Shown here: positions 34,624 to 42,201 of the stretch, one piece after another
Layout: every line of letters begins with the position of its first letter
How positions within the stretch are numbered: the first letter of the stretch is position 1
Assembly (NCBI GenBank): GCA_021324735.1
Contig: JAJPIO010000009.1
Coordinates: forward strand, 62,001 to 126,000
Length of the DNA stretch: 64,000 nt
Origin: Bacteroidota bacterium
GTDB lineage: Bacteria; Bacteroidota; Ignavibacteria; Palsa-1295
Direction of reading: 5' to 3'
Program-made: the position numbers and the translations under genes
The notes under the pieces: generated by a model
What the model was told of the DNA's origin: nothing
Databases searched by the model: none
Seen by the model: the letters and a program-made list of their open reading frames with translations, nothing else

Positions 34624-34983
34624 ATGACACGCAGCAAGAAATTTTCAGCCCTTGTAGCCACACTGGTTGTAGGTTTTATTTCTATCTACGCGAACTTTAT
34701 CACCTTCAATAGTTCGAATACGACGTCGAACACGGTGACCGTGACGCTCAATATGCAGTCCGGCGCGCAGATTCCAGTGACGGTCGCTCCAGGGCAGACG
34801 GTGCCTACCCAGCTCAATGGCGACCAGGTGATCGGTATTTGGGTGTATGGTGCTTACGATCCGGCCGGTGCGAATGCGATCATTCCATGCCCGACCGGAG
34901 GCAATATCCAGGAAGTATGGCAGATGTCGGGTAGCACTGCAGTAGGCTGCACCAGTGAGCCCGATCTCGGCACGATGAGCTAA
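34624..34983 (+). CDS. Exported or membrane-anchored small protein of unknown function
   Basis: 119 residues. MTRSKKFSALVATLVVGFIS is a signal peptide or N-terminal anchor. The mature part is Thr/Asn/Gly-rich, beta-type, with two Cys (CPTGGNI and GCTSEPD) that could form a disulphide. ATG 34624 follows a promoter-like sequence. No family recognised. Confidence 0.65.
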   Translation: MTRSKKFSALVATLVVGFISIYANFITFNSSNTTSNTVTVTLNMQSGAQIPVTVAPGQTVPTQLNGDQVIGIWVYGAYDPAGANAIIPCPTGGNIQEVWQMSGSTAVGCTSEPDLGTMS

Positions 34984-35170
34984 TAGCTCACCGGCACCCG
35001 GCGCGGCGAAGAACTGCCGCCAGAATTTTGAAAAAATCGAACGCCACTGGTTGCGTATGGCGTGAGGTTTTTCTGAAAATTGAGAAAGAATTTCCCCACA
35101 AGGTTTCACTTTGTGACACGGGCACTCGCTCGTCCATAACCGTGTAAACGCTTGCAGGTCAATGGTTTAG

Positions 35171-35230
35171 CCTTTCCGAAAGGAAAGGAAGCATGAGGTC
35201 GTCCGAAAGATCGGGCGGCCTCGTTGTGTT
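35171..35230 (+). terminator. Two adjacent hairpins, the second terminator-like
   Basis: CCTTTCC-GAAA-GGAAAGG (35171-35188, GNRA-type tetraloop) is followed after 6 bases by an 11-bp stem (35195-35205 with 35212-35222, two G-T pairs) and a T-rich tract. It lies 190 bases after the 34624 gene. The rest of 34984-35503 holds no gene that I can see. It may be the 3' end of that transcript or of a small RNA. Confidence 0.55.
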
Positions 35231-35503
35231 TTCTTACCTCCAGATTCCCACGTGAAATTTTCCCATTGATTGATTCTCAAAACCCCCTTCCCCCCGGCTA
35301 ATTTTGTACACGAAACAAGCAACAGGGATTATCTCAGCCCACCTTACTCACGAGTAGGGAGCTGAGAGAAAATCTGAAGCGGCAGGTAAAAAGTGCTTGC
35401 CGGTGGATAATAGAGAAGGAAAGGTATAGGGTACTGACCCGTGACACATAGACCAATTTTAACCGATCGATCGATGCAACGGGTGAGTGCAGGAGATGAT
35501 GGT

Positions 35504-36160
35504 ATGATGACTCTATCGTTAGTTTTTGAGGACCTGATGCTGAAAGCCCATCGGCCGCCGCCGGCCACCGATGGTGGACCACATTTCGTCTTCGACGGGA
35601 ATGTGCTGACTCACCACGAGTTTCAGTACTTCCTGGCCAATGTCGGTGAGCCGGTGATCGTGGCCGGCGGCGCCTTACAGGAGCCGAACCTCGTGCAGCT
35701 CTTCGACTCACGAGATGCGTTTGAAGATTGGGGCCACAACACGCGCTTCGCATTCCAGTTCGAAATGATCGAAGAGATCATTCGACGTCACCGCTATTCA
35801 CAGCACACAGAGGAAGTCCGACCGGCGGTCGGGCTGATCTCGAACACGCCGCTCGAACAAGAGAGCAGCAGCATTCCCGTCGTCTGGCGTCAGGGCGATA
35901 AGTCGTCCGCTTCGCTCTTCGAAGGGAAGAATTTCGGCGGACGCGAGATCAGCGTCGGCACCGCCGCTATCAACGATCTCGCCGATCTCGACTTCTCAGA
36001 TACGACGAGCTCCGCGACCGTGCGCGGCGTACTCATGCTTTCGGACCGTATCAATTTCGGTGGATATCGCTTCTATATCACAGGCGATCCCATCGTTCAG
36101 GTGCCGGACCTCAAGCGTTGGGGATTCGATAAGGTGGCCCGTTCTGCAATCTTGATCTAA
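35504..36160 (+). CDS. Beta/gamma-crystallin-like protein
   Basis: About 218 residues from ATG 35504, preceded by AGGAG at 35491-35495 (8-base spacing); GTG 35441 would add 21 residues and has no ribosome site. The C-terminal 80 residues contain two FGG-centred Greek-key-like units: SASLFEGKNFGGREISV... and LSDRINFGGYRFYITG, each followed by a DLxxLxFxDxxSS-like stretch (DLADLDFSDTTSSATVRGVL). This matches beta/gamma-crystallin folds, which usually bind Ca. The N-terminal half (VFEDLMLKAHRPPPATDGGP) is not recognised. No signal peptide. Confidence 0.62.
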   Translation: MMTLSLVFEDLMLKAHRPPPATDGGPHFVFDGNVLTHHEFQYFLANVGEPVIVAGGALQEPNLVQLFDSRDAFEDWGHNTRFAFQFEMIEEIIRRHRYSQHTEEVRPAVGLISNTPLEQESSSIPVVWRQGDKSSASLFEGKNFGGREISVGTAAINDLADLDFSDTTSSATVRGVLMLSDRINFGGYRFYITGDPIVQVPDLKRWGFDKVARSAILI

Positions 36161-36312
36161 CTAATTTTAGCAACCAATTAAGATTCAACCAAATCTTAAA
36201 AAACAACCATAAATCGCAACCAAATCAACTCTTTTCTCTCCCTCTAATTTTAGCAACCAAAACGGACTCGCTCACAGAGTTCAAATCGCAACCAAATCAA
36301 TTCTTTTCTCTC
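36161..36312. repeat. Imperfect tandem repeat rich in CAACCA units
   Basis: Blocks CTAATTTTAGCAACCAA (36161 and 36244) and AAATCGCAACCAAATCAA (36211 and 36283) recur in the same order, 83 and 72 bases apart. CAACCA appears about six times across 130 bases. The region is non-coding and ends in a terminator. Confidence 0.7.
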
Positions 36313-36319
36313 ACGAGAA

Positions 36320-36360
36320 ACCCACGATCCTCCAAATGGATCGTGGGTTTTTCTTTTCAT
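36320..36360 (+). terminator. Intrinsic terminator after the crystallin-like gene
   Basis: ACCCACGATCC (36320-36330) pairs perfectly with GGATCGTGGGT (36338-36348) around a 7-base loop, followed by T-rich sequence. Confidence 0.9.
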
Positions 36361-36410
36361 TCTTTATAACCGCCCCGAATAAGCTCAACGGTTAAACAAA
36401 CAGCCGAGTA

Positions 36411-36466
36411 AGGTCAAAAGAAAGGGTAGCACAGGTCAAAAGAAAGGGTAGCACAGGTCAAAAGAA
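36411..36466. repeat. 22-bp tandem repeat, about 2.5 copies
   Basis: Identical 22-base units at 36411-36432 and 36433-36454 plus 12 bases of a third. Each contains GGTCAAAAGAAAGGGTAGC. They lie 70-120 bases upstream of the XRE regulator gene. No spacers or further copies, so not a CRISPR. Confidence 0.88.
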
Positions 36467-36532
36467 TTAAAAATGAACTGAAATCCTTGCCAAATTGTAT
36501 GTCTTTGCGTATTAGTCATTATTATCGGTATT

Positions 36533-36916
36533 ATGGCGGAAACGCAAGGAGAGCGCATTCGGCGCGTACGAGACGAACGAGGACTCAAGCAAGGCTATGT
36601 CGCGCGCGAAGCGAAGATCACGCAGGCTCATCTCAGCCGTATTGAAAATGATGAGTCCGGCGTGACGGACAACACGCTGAAGAAGATCGCAGAAGTGCTC
36701 GGTGTTCCGTTCGACGATCTTGTCGTCCGCAAAGATCCATCGAAGGGTCCGAGCGTCGTCAGTATCGACGATGTACTCTCGAGCGAAGCAGCCATGGTCC
36801 GCTTCTTAAATGGAGAGCATCCCGATCGTGAAACATACGATTGGATCCGCCGCTCGCTGGCGGTGATCCGCTCTGAAGTCCGCAGGCGCAACGACGAGTT
36901 ACGAGCTCGTCACTAA
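36533..36916 (+). CDS. XRE-family helix-turn-helix regulator
   Basis: 127 residues. Cro/CI-type HTH at residues 6-62: ERIRRVRDERGLKQGYVARE, then AKITQAHLSRIENDE with recognition helix QAHLSRIE, then LKKIAEVLGVPFDDLV. The C-terminal 60 residues are charged and helical, perhaps for dimerisation. The next gene is an ImmA/IrrE-type protease; such pairs control mobile elements, SOS-like switches or toxin systems, with the protease cleaving or inactivating the repressor. Confidence 0.9.
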   Translation: MAETQGERIRRVRDERGLKQGYVAREAKITQAHLSRIENDESGVTDNTLKKIAEVLGVPFDDLVVRKDPSKGPSVVSIDDVLSSEAAMVRFLNGEHPDRETYDWIRRSLAVIRSEVRRRNDELRARH

Positions 36917-36969
36917 CGCACGCTTCCTCGCTCCCAAAGTTTTTTGTAAACCACGTATGGTTTTGCTTA

Positions 36970-37002
36970 TCTTAGAGGTGCTCATTATGGGCACCTCTAA
37001 GA
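36970..37002. repeat. Perfect 12-bp inverted repeat between XRE and ImmA genes
   Basis: TCTTAGAGGTGC and GCACCTCTAAGA flank a 9-base loop. No T-tract beyond GTTTT, so it could be a weak terminator or, more likely, an operator. Its right arm is the first of the repeated TCTNATAGT-like boxes. Confidence 0.75.
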
Positions 37003-37066
37003 GTTTTAAAGTCTCTTATAGTTTGTAGGCACCTCTCATAGTTTATTTTATAAGCACTCTCATAGT
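36996..37066 (+). promoter_or_regulatory. Four operator-like boxes upstream of the ImmA gene
   Basis: TCTAAGAGT (36996), TCTTATAGT (37014), TCTCATAGT (37034) and TCTCATAGT (37058), at 18, 20 and 24-base steps. Three of the four are preceded by GCAC. The last box ends two bases before the ATG at 37069. Probable binding sites of the linked XRE regulator; binding would cover the promoter and start. Confidence 0.55.
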
Positions 37067-37068
37067 GT

Positions 37069-37620
37069 ATGGATAAGAAGGTTTCGTTTGCCCGACGGGA
37101 TAAGATCGTACAACTGGCGGAAGAGATACGACAACGATACGATCCAACCAATATCGACGACGTTGCAAAAACAAATTCGCTTATCTTAGTACGCACGCCC
37201 GGCGCCGAAGGAAGGGACGCGGGATTCGCCTACGTCCATTATACCCAAGCACCGCTCTATATAGAAAGTCTTGCCAGACCAGAAGAAGAGTTACGAGTAT
37301 GGGGAAACTCCGAGCGCAATTATATTCGCTCGATCGTGATCAATACCAATGCTGGTATTCCGGAAGCGGAAATATTCTGGCATGAATGGTACCACTTGTT
37401 CTACTCGCCGTTGGGTATTCAGCGCAGTGAACGGTTCGAGCATCATTACTCGACTGAAGGTGCCGTGCATAACCAGGAAGAACGGCGGGCCGATGAGTTC
37501 GCTGCCGCGGTGCTCATCCCTTCGATCGAAGGCTTAGCCGACATCCACGAGATCGTCGAACGCTATCACGTCAGCGAGCGGCTCGCCTCGATCGCGGTGA
37601 AGTTTTATTCGCTGTTATAA
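37069..37620 (+). CDS. ImmA/IrrE-family metallopeptidase
   Basis: 183 residues. Zn motif HEWYH at residues 105-109 (IFWHEWYHLFYS) and the third-ligand region RRADEFAAAVLIP (about residues 141-153), both diagnostic for the family. The rest is compact alpha/beta as usual; there is no extra domain. Partners with the XRE gene at 36533. No ribosome site because repeated boxes run up to the ATG. Confidence 0.92.
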   Translation: MDKKVSFARRDKIVQLAEEIRQRYDPTNIDDVAKTNSLILVRTPGAEGRDAGFAYVHYTQAPLYIESLARPEEELRVWGNSERNYIRSIVINTNAGIPEAEIFWHEWYHLFYSPLGIQRSERFEHHYSTEGAVHNQEERRADEFAAAVLIPSIEGLADIHEIVERYHVSERLASIAVKFYSLL

Positions 37621-37681
37621 TGCTCGATATTAAGAGCGGGAGAGAAGAGAGATATGGCGCTTTCTCCTCTGCTTTCTTACG

Positions 37682-38710
37682 CTACCCATTCTCATTCTTC
37701 AAAAGCGTGATAAGATCGCTGGTGACGGCACTCGCGGTCGGCAGGCTGCCGGCGCCTTTGCCGTAGAGCACTTGCGGTCCGGCGTGATGCGTTTCGATCT
37801 GGAGCGCATTGAACTCGTCGCGAGTGTGTGCGAAGAGATGGGTAAGCGGTACGCGTTCGGGCCGGACGGCCGCGTTGATCTCGCCCGAGTCGAGATTCTT
37901 TTCGGTCGATGCGATGAGTTTGATTGTGAAGCCATCCTGTTTCGCACGGGCGATATCCTCCGCCGTGATGTGCTCGATGCCTTCGGTCGCGATCTCGTGC
38001 GGACGAAGATGTTTGCCGAATGCGTGATAGGTCAGGACCGATAATTTTTGCGCGGCGTCGGCGCCGGAAAGATCGAGCGTCGGATCAGCCTCCAAAAATC
38101 CACGAACTCGTGCCTCTGCACAAGCAGCCTCGAAACTCACACCTTCGACACTCATCATCGTAAGAATAAAGTTGGTCGAGCCATTGACAATGCCACTTAC
38201 TTTCGTGATCGTATCCAGTGTGCGAAGTTCGTCCAACGCACTGATAACCGGCACGCTACCGCAAACGGAAGCAGAATAGAGTAATTCTACGCCGTTCCGG
38301 TCAGCAATGGATGCGAGACGAGGAAGTTCGTGAGCAAGTACCAGCTTGTTTGCCGTGATCACATGTTTCCGGCGATGCAATGCCTGCTCGATGAGGTTCG
38401 TCGCTTCGTAGCGTCCGCCGATGAGTTCGAGGACGACATCGATCGAATCATCTTCGAGTAGCGGCTCGATGCGATCGGTGAGCAACTGTTCGGGGACCGT
38501 TGCAAGGCGAGGCTTCTGCAATTCGCGTACGCAGATGCCGGCAACTTCGATCTCGATGCCGAACTGCCGGCGAAATTCCGCCCGCTTTGCCTTCAGTACT
38601 TTCCACACGCCGCTCCCAACGACGCCAAATCCGAATAGGGCAATGCGAAGAACTTTTGGTTGTGATTTCACCGCTACCGTTACTTTATCGTTATTGATAG
38701 TGATACTCAT
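37682..38710 (-). CDS. hom: Homoserine dehydrogenase (ACT-less)
   Basis: 342 residues. NAD(P)-binding motif IALFGFGVVGSGVWKVLK near residues 23-40, ANKLVLAHELPRLA, substrate signature SGIVNGSTNFILTMM, and the C-terminal PTASAVTSDLI. Reduces aspartate semialdehyde to homoserine. Many Hom proteins have a C-terminal ACT domain; this one stops before it, so threonine feedback through ACT is absent. ATG overlaps the metX stop (ATGA). Third gene of the SAM-riboswitch unit. Confidence 0.94.
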   Translation of the reverse strand: MSITINNDKVTVAVKSQPKVLRIALFGFGVVGSGVWKVLKAKRAEFRRQFGIEIEVAGICVRELQKPRLATVPEQLLTDRIEPLLEDDSIDVVLELIGGRYEATNLIEQALHRRKHVITANKLVLAHELPRLASIADRNGVELLYSASVCGSVPVISALDELRTLDTITKVSGIVNGSTNFILTMMSVEGVSFEAACAEARVRGFLEADPTLDLSGADAAQKLSVLTYHAFGKHLRPHEIATEGIEHITAEDIARAKQDGFTIKLIASTEKNLDSGEINAAVRPERVPLTHLFAHTRDEFNALQIETHHAGPQVLYGKGAGSLPTASAVTSDLITLLKNENG

Positions 38711-39756
38711 ACGACGGCCTCCAAGAGCGTTTTAACGTTACGTGTATGTAAGAATGGTCGAATGACCTCTGCGAGCACGTCCTGATCGACAAGAAAAGAA
38801 TCATGGCCGTGGATCGCATCGAGCGTTTGGTAATCGGAGTTTGGGAATAACTTTGCGAAGAGCTCGATCTCTTCCGGCTCATATAAAATATCCGACGAAA
38901 TACCGACGAAGAGAGCAGGCACTGAAATAGAAGCGGCGACTTCCTCGAGCGATCGTTGATCTCTGGAAAGATCGTACAATTCCATTGCACGAGTAAGCGT
39001 AAGATAGGAATAGGGAGAAAATCGCGCCACGATCTTTTCCCCTTGATGCTCCAGATAATTCTCGACCTCGAAACGGCCATTACTCGTTTCGCGCCCGAAT
39101 CGGAAATCGAATTCGGCACTCGAGCGATACGTGATCATTGCTGCCTGGCGGGCAAGGCGAAGCCCCGCGAGTAGTTTAGTGCGGTCTTGCAGGGTGGGAT
39201 CGTGGGCAACGATCGTTTTGCGAACGAACGAGCTAAATGCCAAGCGCCACGCGGAGTGCTGACCGCTTACCGCTATCGGTACGATCGCATCGAAACGATC
39301 GGGAGCAAGCGATGCCATTTCCAGAACGACCATACCGCCCAACGAGCCGCCGATCGCAAGATGTACTCGCTCGATATTCAGTTTATCCAACAGGGCAAGA
39401 TTGACTCGTGCGATATCGCGCGGAGTGATAGAGGGAAACGACGCAAGATACAGCGCGCCTGTTTTAGGATCGATCGATTCCGGTCCGGTTGTACCGTAGC
39501 AGCTTCCGAGTAGATTTGGAGCGATAATAAAGTATTGGTTTGGATCGAGGATCCTTCCGGTTCCAATTAAGCCATTCCACCACTCCTGTGCAGCGGATGT
39601 TCCAGTGAGCGCATGAAGAACGAGGACCACATTCGATTGTGTATCATTCAACGTGCCATAAGCGTGGTATGCTACTTCTACTCCTTCGAGCGAAGTGTCG
39701 CACTCCAACTGGATCGTACGGTCGAGTGAGATCTTTTTGAAGGGATCGTTCAACAT
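38707..39756 (-). CDS. metX: Homoserine O-acetyltransferase
   Basis: 349 residues, alpha/beta hydrolase fold. AYHAYGTLN near the start, nucleophile Ser in AIGGSLGGMVVLEMASLAPD, and catalytic His in AIHGHDSFLVDQ near residue 320. It activates homoserine by acetylation (succinylation is possible in some MetX; not decidable here). Overlaps metB by 7 bases and hom by 4. Confidence 0.93.
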   Translation of the reverse strand: MLNDPFKKISLDRTIQLECDTSLEGVEVAYHAYGTLNDTQSNVVLVLHALTGTSAAQEWWNGLIGTGRILDPNQYFIIAPNLLGSCYGTTGPESIDPKTGALYLASFPSITPRDIARVNLALLDKLNIERVHLAIGGSLGGMVVLEMASLAPDRFDAIVPIAVSGQHSAWRLAFSSFVRKTIVAHDPTLQDRTKLLAGLRLARQAAMITYRSSAEFDFRFGRETSNGRFEVENYLEHQGEKIVARFSPYSYLTLTRAMELYDLSRDQRSLEEVAASISVPALFVGISSDILYEPEEIELFAKLFPNSDYQTLDAIHGHDSFLVDQDVLAEVIRPFLHTRNVKTLLEAVV

Positions 39757-40934
39757 GACACCGTTTCCTCCTTCGCCGGTTTGGATTCGGTAACCGTTGA
39801 AAGAGCGCGCGACAGATCTTCGATCAGATCATCACTGTGTTCAATGCCGACCGAAATACGAATAAGATTTGCAGTAATTCCGGCGCTCTCTCGCAGTTCA
39901 GGAGCCATGGAAGCATGGCTCATGGACGCAGGATGTTCGATGAGAGATTCGACACCGCCTAAGGATTCCGCCAGCGTGAAGATGTTGGTCGAGCGAAGTA
40001 CCGAGCGAATAGCTTCCTCATCATTAGCCTTTAATCGAAAACTAATGACGCCTCCAAACCCGGTGAATTGCTTTTTGGCGAGAGTGTGCGTTGGATGGCT
40101 GGTGAGTCCAGGATAATAGACGTCGCTTACCAACGGGTGTGCAGCTAAAAATTCTGCTACTCTTTGAGCATTCTCTTCATGTTGTTTCATGCGAACAACA
40201 AGCGTCTTAATTCCGCGAAGCACCAGCCAGCTATCGAACGAGCCGGTCGTTGTGCCGAGCGCATTGGCCAGAAATTGAAATCGCTCGCCGAGCTCGGGTG
40301 TGCGGGATACGATCGCGCCGCCAACAACGTCGGAATGCCCATTCAACCACTTCGTTGTGGAATGCACGACGACATCAGCGCCAAATTCGAACGGCTTAAA
40401 ATTAAAAGGGGAAAGGAAGGTATTATCAACCGCAACGAGAAGACCGTACACTTTTGCCAGCTTTGAAAGTTCGGTGACATCGACTACCTCGAGCAACGGA
40501 TTGCTGGGCGTCTCGATCCACAGACAAGCGGTATTCGGCTTAATGGCTGCACGGACATCCTGGATGTTGCCGAGATTTACGAATGATACTTCGAGCTTAC
40601 CTTGTGCTTCGAAGAGTTTGAGCAACCGTGCGGTGCCACCATAACAATCGTGTGTTGCGATGACATGCGCTCCCTGATCGAAATGCGAAAGCACCGTTGC
40701 GATCGCTGCTATGCCGGTCGAAACAGCAACCGCTTTTGCTCCGCCTTCTAGATCAGCTAATACTTTTTCGAGTGTTGCACGAGTGGGATTGCCGCTGCGA
40801 GTGTAATCGTAGCCGGTCGACTGGCCGACATCGCGAAAGCGAAAGTTCGAGGTCTGGTAGAGCGGTGTGCCGATCGAACCGTATTCGGAATCGGTGTGAG
40901 TGGTGTTAAAGATCGTTCGTGTTTCGAGTTGCAT
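39750..40934 (-). CDS. metB: Cystathionine gamma-synthase-type PLP enzyme
   Basis: 394 residues of the Cys/Met-metabolism PLP family: YTRSGNPTRATLEKVLADLE, WIETPSNPLLEVVDV, PLP lysine in HSTTKWLNGHSDVVGG, and NALGTTTGSFDSWLVLRGIKTL. The pattern favours cystathionine gamma-synthase over O-acetylhomoserine sulfhydrylase, which is larger, but direct sulfhydrylation cannot be excluded. First gene of metB-metX-hom, downstream of the SAM-I riboswitch. Its start codon lies in an inverted repeat (40932-40968). Confidence 0.9.
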   Translation of the reverse strand: MQLETRTIFNTTHTDSEYGSIGTPLYQTSNFRFRDVGQSTGYDYTRSGNPTRATLEKVLADLEGGAKAVAVSTGIAAIATVLSHFDQGAHVIATHDCYGGTARLLKLFEAQGKLEVSFVNLGNIQDVRAAIKPNTACLWIETPSNPLLEVVDVTELSKLAKVYGLLVAVDNTFLSPFNFKPFEFGADVVVHSTTKWLNGHSDVVGGAIVSRTPELGERFQFLANALGTTTGSFDSWLVLRGIKTLVVRMKQHEENAQRVAEFLAAHPLVSDVYYPGLTSHPTHTLAKKQFTGFGGVISFRLKANDEEAIRSVLRSTNIFTLAESLGGVESLIEHPASMSHASMAPELRESAGITANLIRISVGIEHSDDLIEDLSRALSTVTESKPAKEETVSC

Positions 40935-40968
40935 GAGTGTCCGATGTTATAAATTGGATTCACTCATG
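40932..40968 (-). promoter_or_regulatory. Inverted repeat covering the metB start codon
   Basis: CATGAGTG (40932-40939) and CACTCATG (40961-40968) form a perfect 8-bp stem with a 21-base loop. In the mRNA the ATG of metB lies in the 3' arm, so pairing would hide the start codon. Confidence 0.5.
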
Positions 40969-41011
40969 AGAACGCCGGCACGGTGCGTCCCTCAAAACTT
41001 CCGGAAGGGCT

Positions 41012-41086
41012 TTAAAATAAAAAACCCTATCCGGAAAGATGTAGCAGCTTCTGCTGCTATTGCACCATTGGTGCTCACCGAATAGG
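41012..41086 (-). terminator. Branched intrinsic terminator in the met leader
   Basis: On the minus strand CCTATTCGG (41086-41078) pairs with CCGGATAGG (41034-41026), enclosing two further hairpins: GCACC-AAT-GGTGC and TAGCAGC-AGAA-GCTGCTA. A T-rich run (TTTTTTATTTT) follows. Expression platform of the upstream SAM-I aptamer. Confidence 0.75.
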
Positions 41087-41138
41087 TCTGACTCAAGGTG
41101 TCCACAATCTACTGTGGACTATTAGCGTCAAAGTATCG

Positions 41139-41264
41139 GCTCATCTTTCCGCGACCAGCGAACTGGCGTTGGCAGGAGTTAGCACCTAGGCTTGAGTCTC
41201 TAACGAGTTCTCAACGGTTGCTACAGCGTCTTCGGGCCTGATCCCTCGGCTGTTCTCGATGAGT
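41139..41264 (-). ncRNA. SAM-I (S-box) riboswitch
   Basis: Reading the minus strand: P1 arm CTCATC, then GAGAACAGCCGAGGGATCAG, GCCCGAAGACGC and TGTAGCAACC. Later come GGTGCTAACTCCTGCCAACG and the closing GGAAAGATGAG. This is the SAM-I aptamer order (AGA..GCCGAGGGA..GGCCC..GCAACC..GGTGCTAA.TCC.GC..GAAAGATGAG). The two P1 arms (41258-41263 and 41140-41145) are perfectly complementary. Placed before metB, SAM binding should favour the terminator at 41012-41086 and shut off methionine synthesis. Confidence 0.95.
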
Positions 41265-41341
41265 GTCAGCAACTAAAAACGTGAGGCGAGATTAATAGTT
41301 TCCCTTATGTGCGAGTTAACCATCACTTAATGGCTGGTCCG

Positions 41342-41596
41342 TTAGAACGCTTTGCCTTCGAGCGGTGAACTCTGATTCCACATAGTGTCAGGCGTGGTGT
41401 TCACTTTGCCGCCAGCGACCGGGCGTCCCGTACCATCGGTATTTGCTGGTGTACCTTTATCATTATTGTCCTTGACTCCTGGCGGAGGAGGCCCTTGCTC
41501 ACCACCTACCATTTCGCTGTGCCGGTCGGTCATTTTATCTGCACAGGAGGAAAGCATAGCGATCGAAAGAAGTCCGGCGAAGACGAGTAATTTCAT
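41342..41596 (-). CDS. Small lipoprotein of unknown function
   Basis: 84 residues. Signal peptide with lipobox MLSSC (Cys about residue 18). The mature part is low complexity with GPPPPGVKDNNDKGTPANTD and likely unstructured. It lies upstream of the SAM riboswitch on the same strand, but separated from it. Confidence 0.65.
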   Translation of the reverse strand: MKLLVFAGLLSIAMLSSCADKMTDRHSEMVGGEQGPPPPGVKDNNDKGTPANTDGTGRPVAGGKVNTTPDTMWNQSSPLEGKAF

Positions 41597-41659
41597 AGGC
41601 GATGGATTATTTAGCTACAAATTTAACACTTTTTGACCGATTCATTTTGAGAAACGCCT

Positions 41660-42091
41660 TTACCGGGCGTTATATAGATCGATCGCTTCCATAATTAGAG
41701 GGCGCTCCGTTTTTGAAACATACTTCTCGACCTTATCGAATGGTACCCATCGGAAGGCATCGTTTTCATCGTCGGGTTGCTGAATTTGTTCGATGGGCTC
41801 CATAAGGTAGAGCTCAAGCCGCTTCCAGATCTCGCCATCCACGTCTCGGGATGGGTACTCTGCAATAGATTCGATCTTTTTTATGATCCTACATTTCCAG
41901 CCCGTTTCTTCCAGAACTTCACGAAGTGCCGCCTTTTTTAAGTCTTCTCCTTCGGCAATGACGCCTTTCGGCATTCTCCAGTTCGTCCAGCGGGAATGGG
42001 TGGGATGACAAAAGAGAATTTCGCCGCTTTTATTGATAATAACTCCTCCGGCTGACCGTACCTCACGCTCTGGTCTTTTTCTATTTGCCAT
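41660..42091 (-). CDS. NUDIX hydrolase
   Basis: 143 residues. Perfect Nudix box at residues 43-65 (GVIAEGEDLKKAALREVLEE then TGW), preceded by WTNWRMPKG, typical of the Ap4A/DIPP-like subgroup. Hydrolyses a nucleoside diphosphate linked to another moiety; substrate not fixed. Single gene. Confidence 0.92.
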   Translation of the reverse strand: MANRKRPEREVRSAGGVIINKSGEILFCHPTHSRWTNWRMPKGVIAEGEDLKKAALREVLEETGWKCRIIKKIESIAEYPSRDVDGEIWKRLELYLMEPIEQIQQPDDENDAFRWVPFDKVEKYVSKTERPLIMEAIDLYNAR

Positions 42092-42201
42092 ATAGCTCGT
42101 CTATTAATTTTCTTTATGATTTCGGGAAGTATTCGAGCCTAAAAATTGTATAATCCATTGAACTCTCTCTCGACGAATCATAATCGAAGGGAATAAATAC
42201 A

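Noticed and set aside
35441-35503. 21-residue N-terminal extension of the crystallin-like protein
   Set aside because: GTG 35441 has no ribosome site whereas ATG 35504 has AGGAG at good spacing.
36411-36466. CRISPR-like array
   Set aside because: The 22-base units are contiguous without spacers and there are only 2.5 of them; no cas gene is present.
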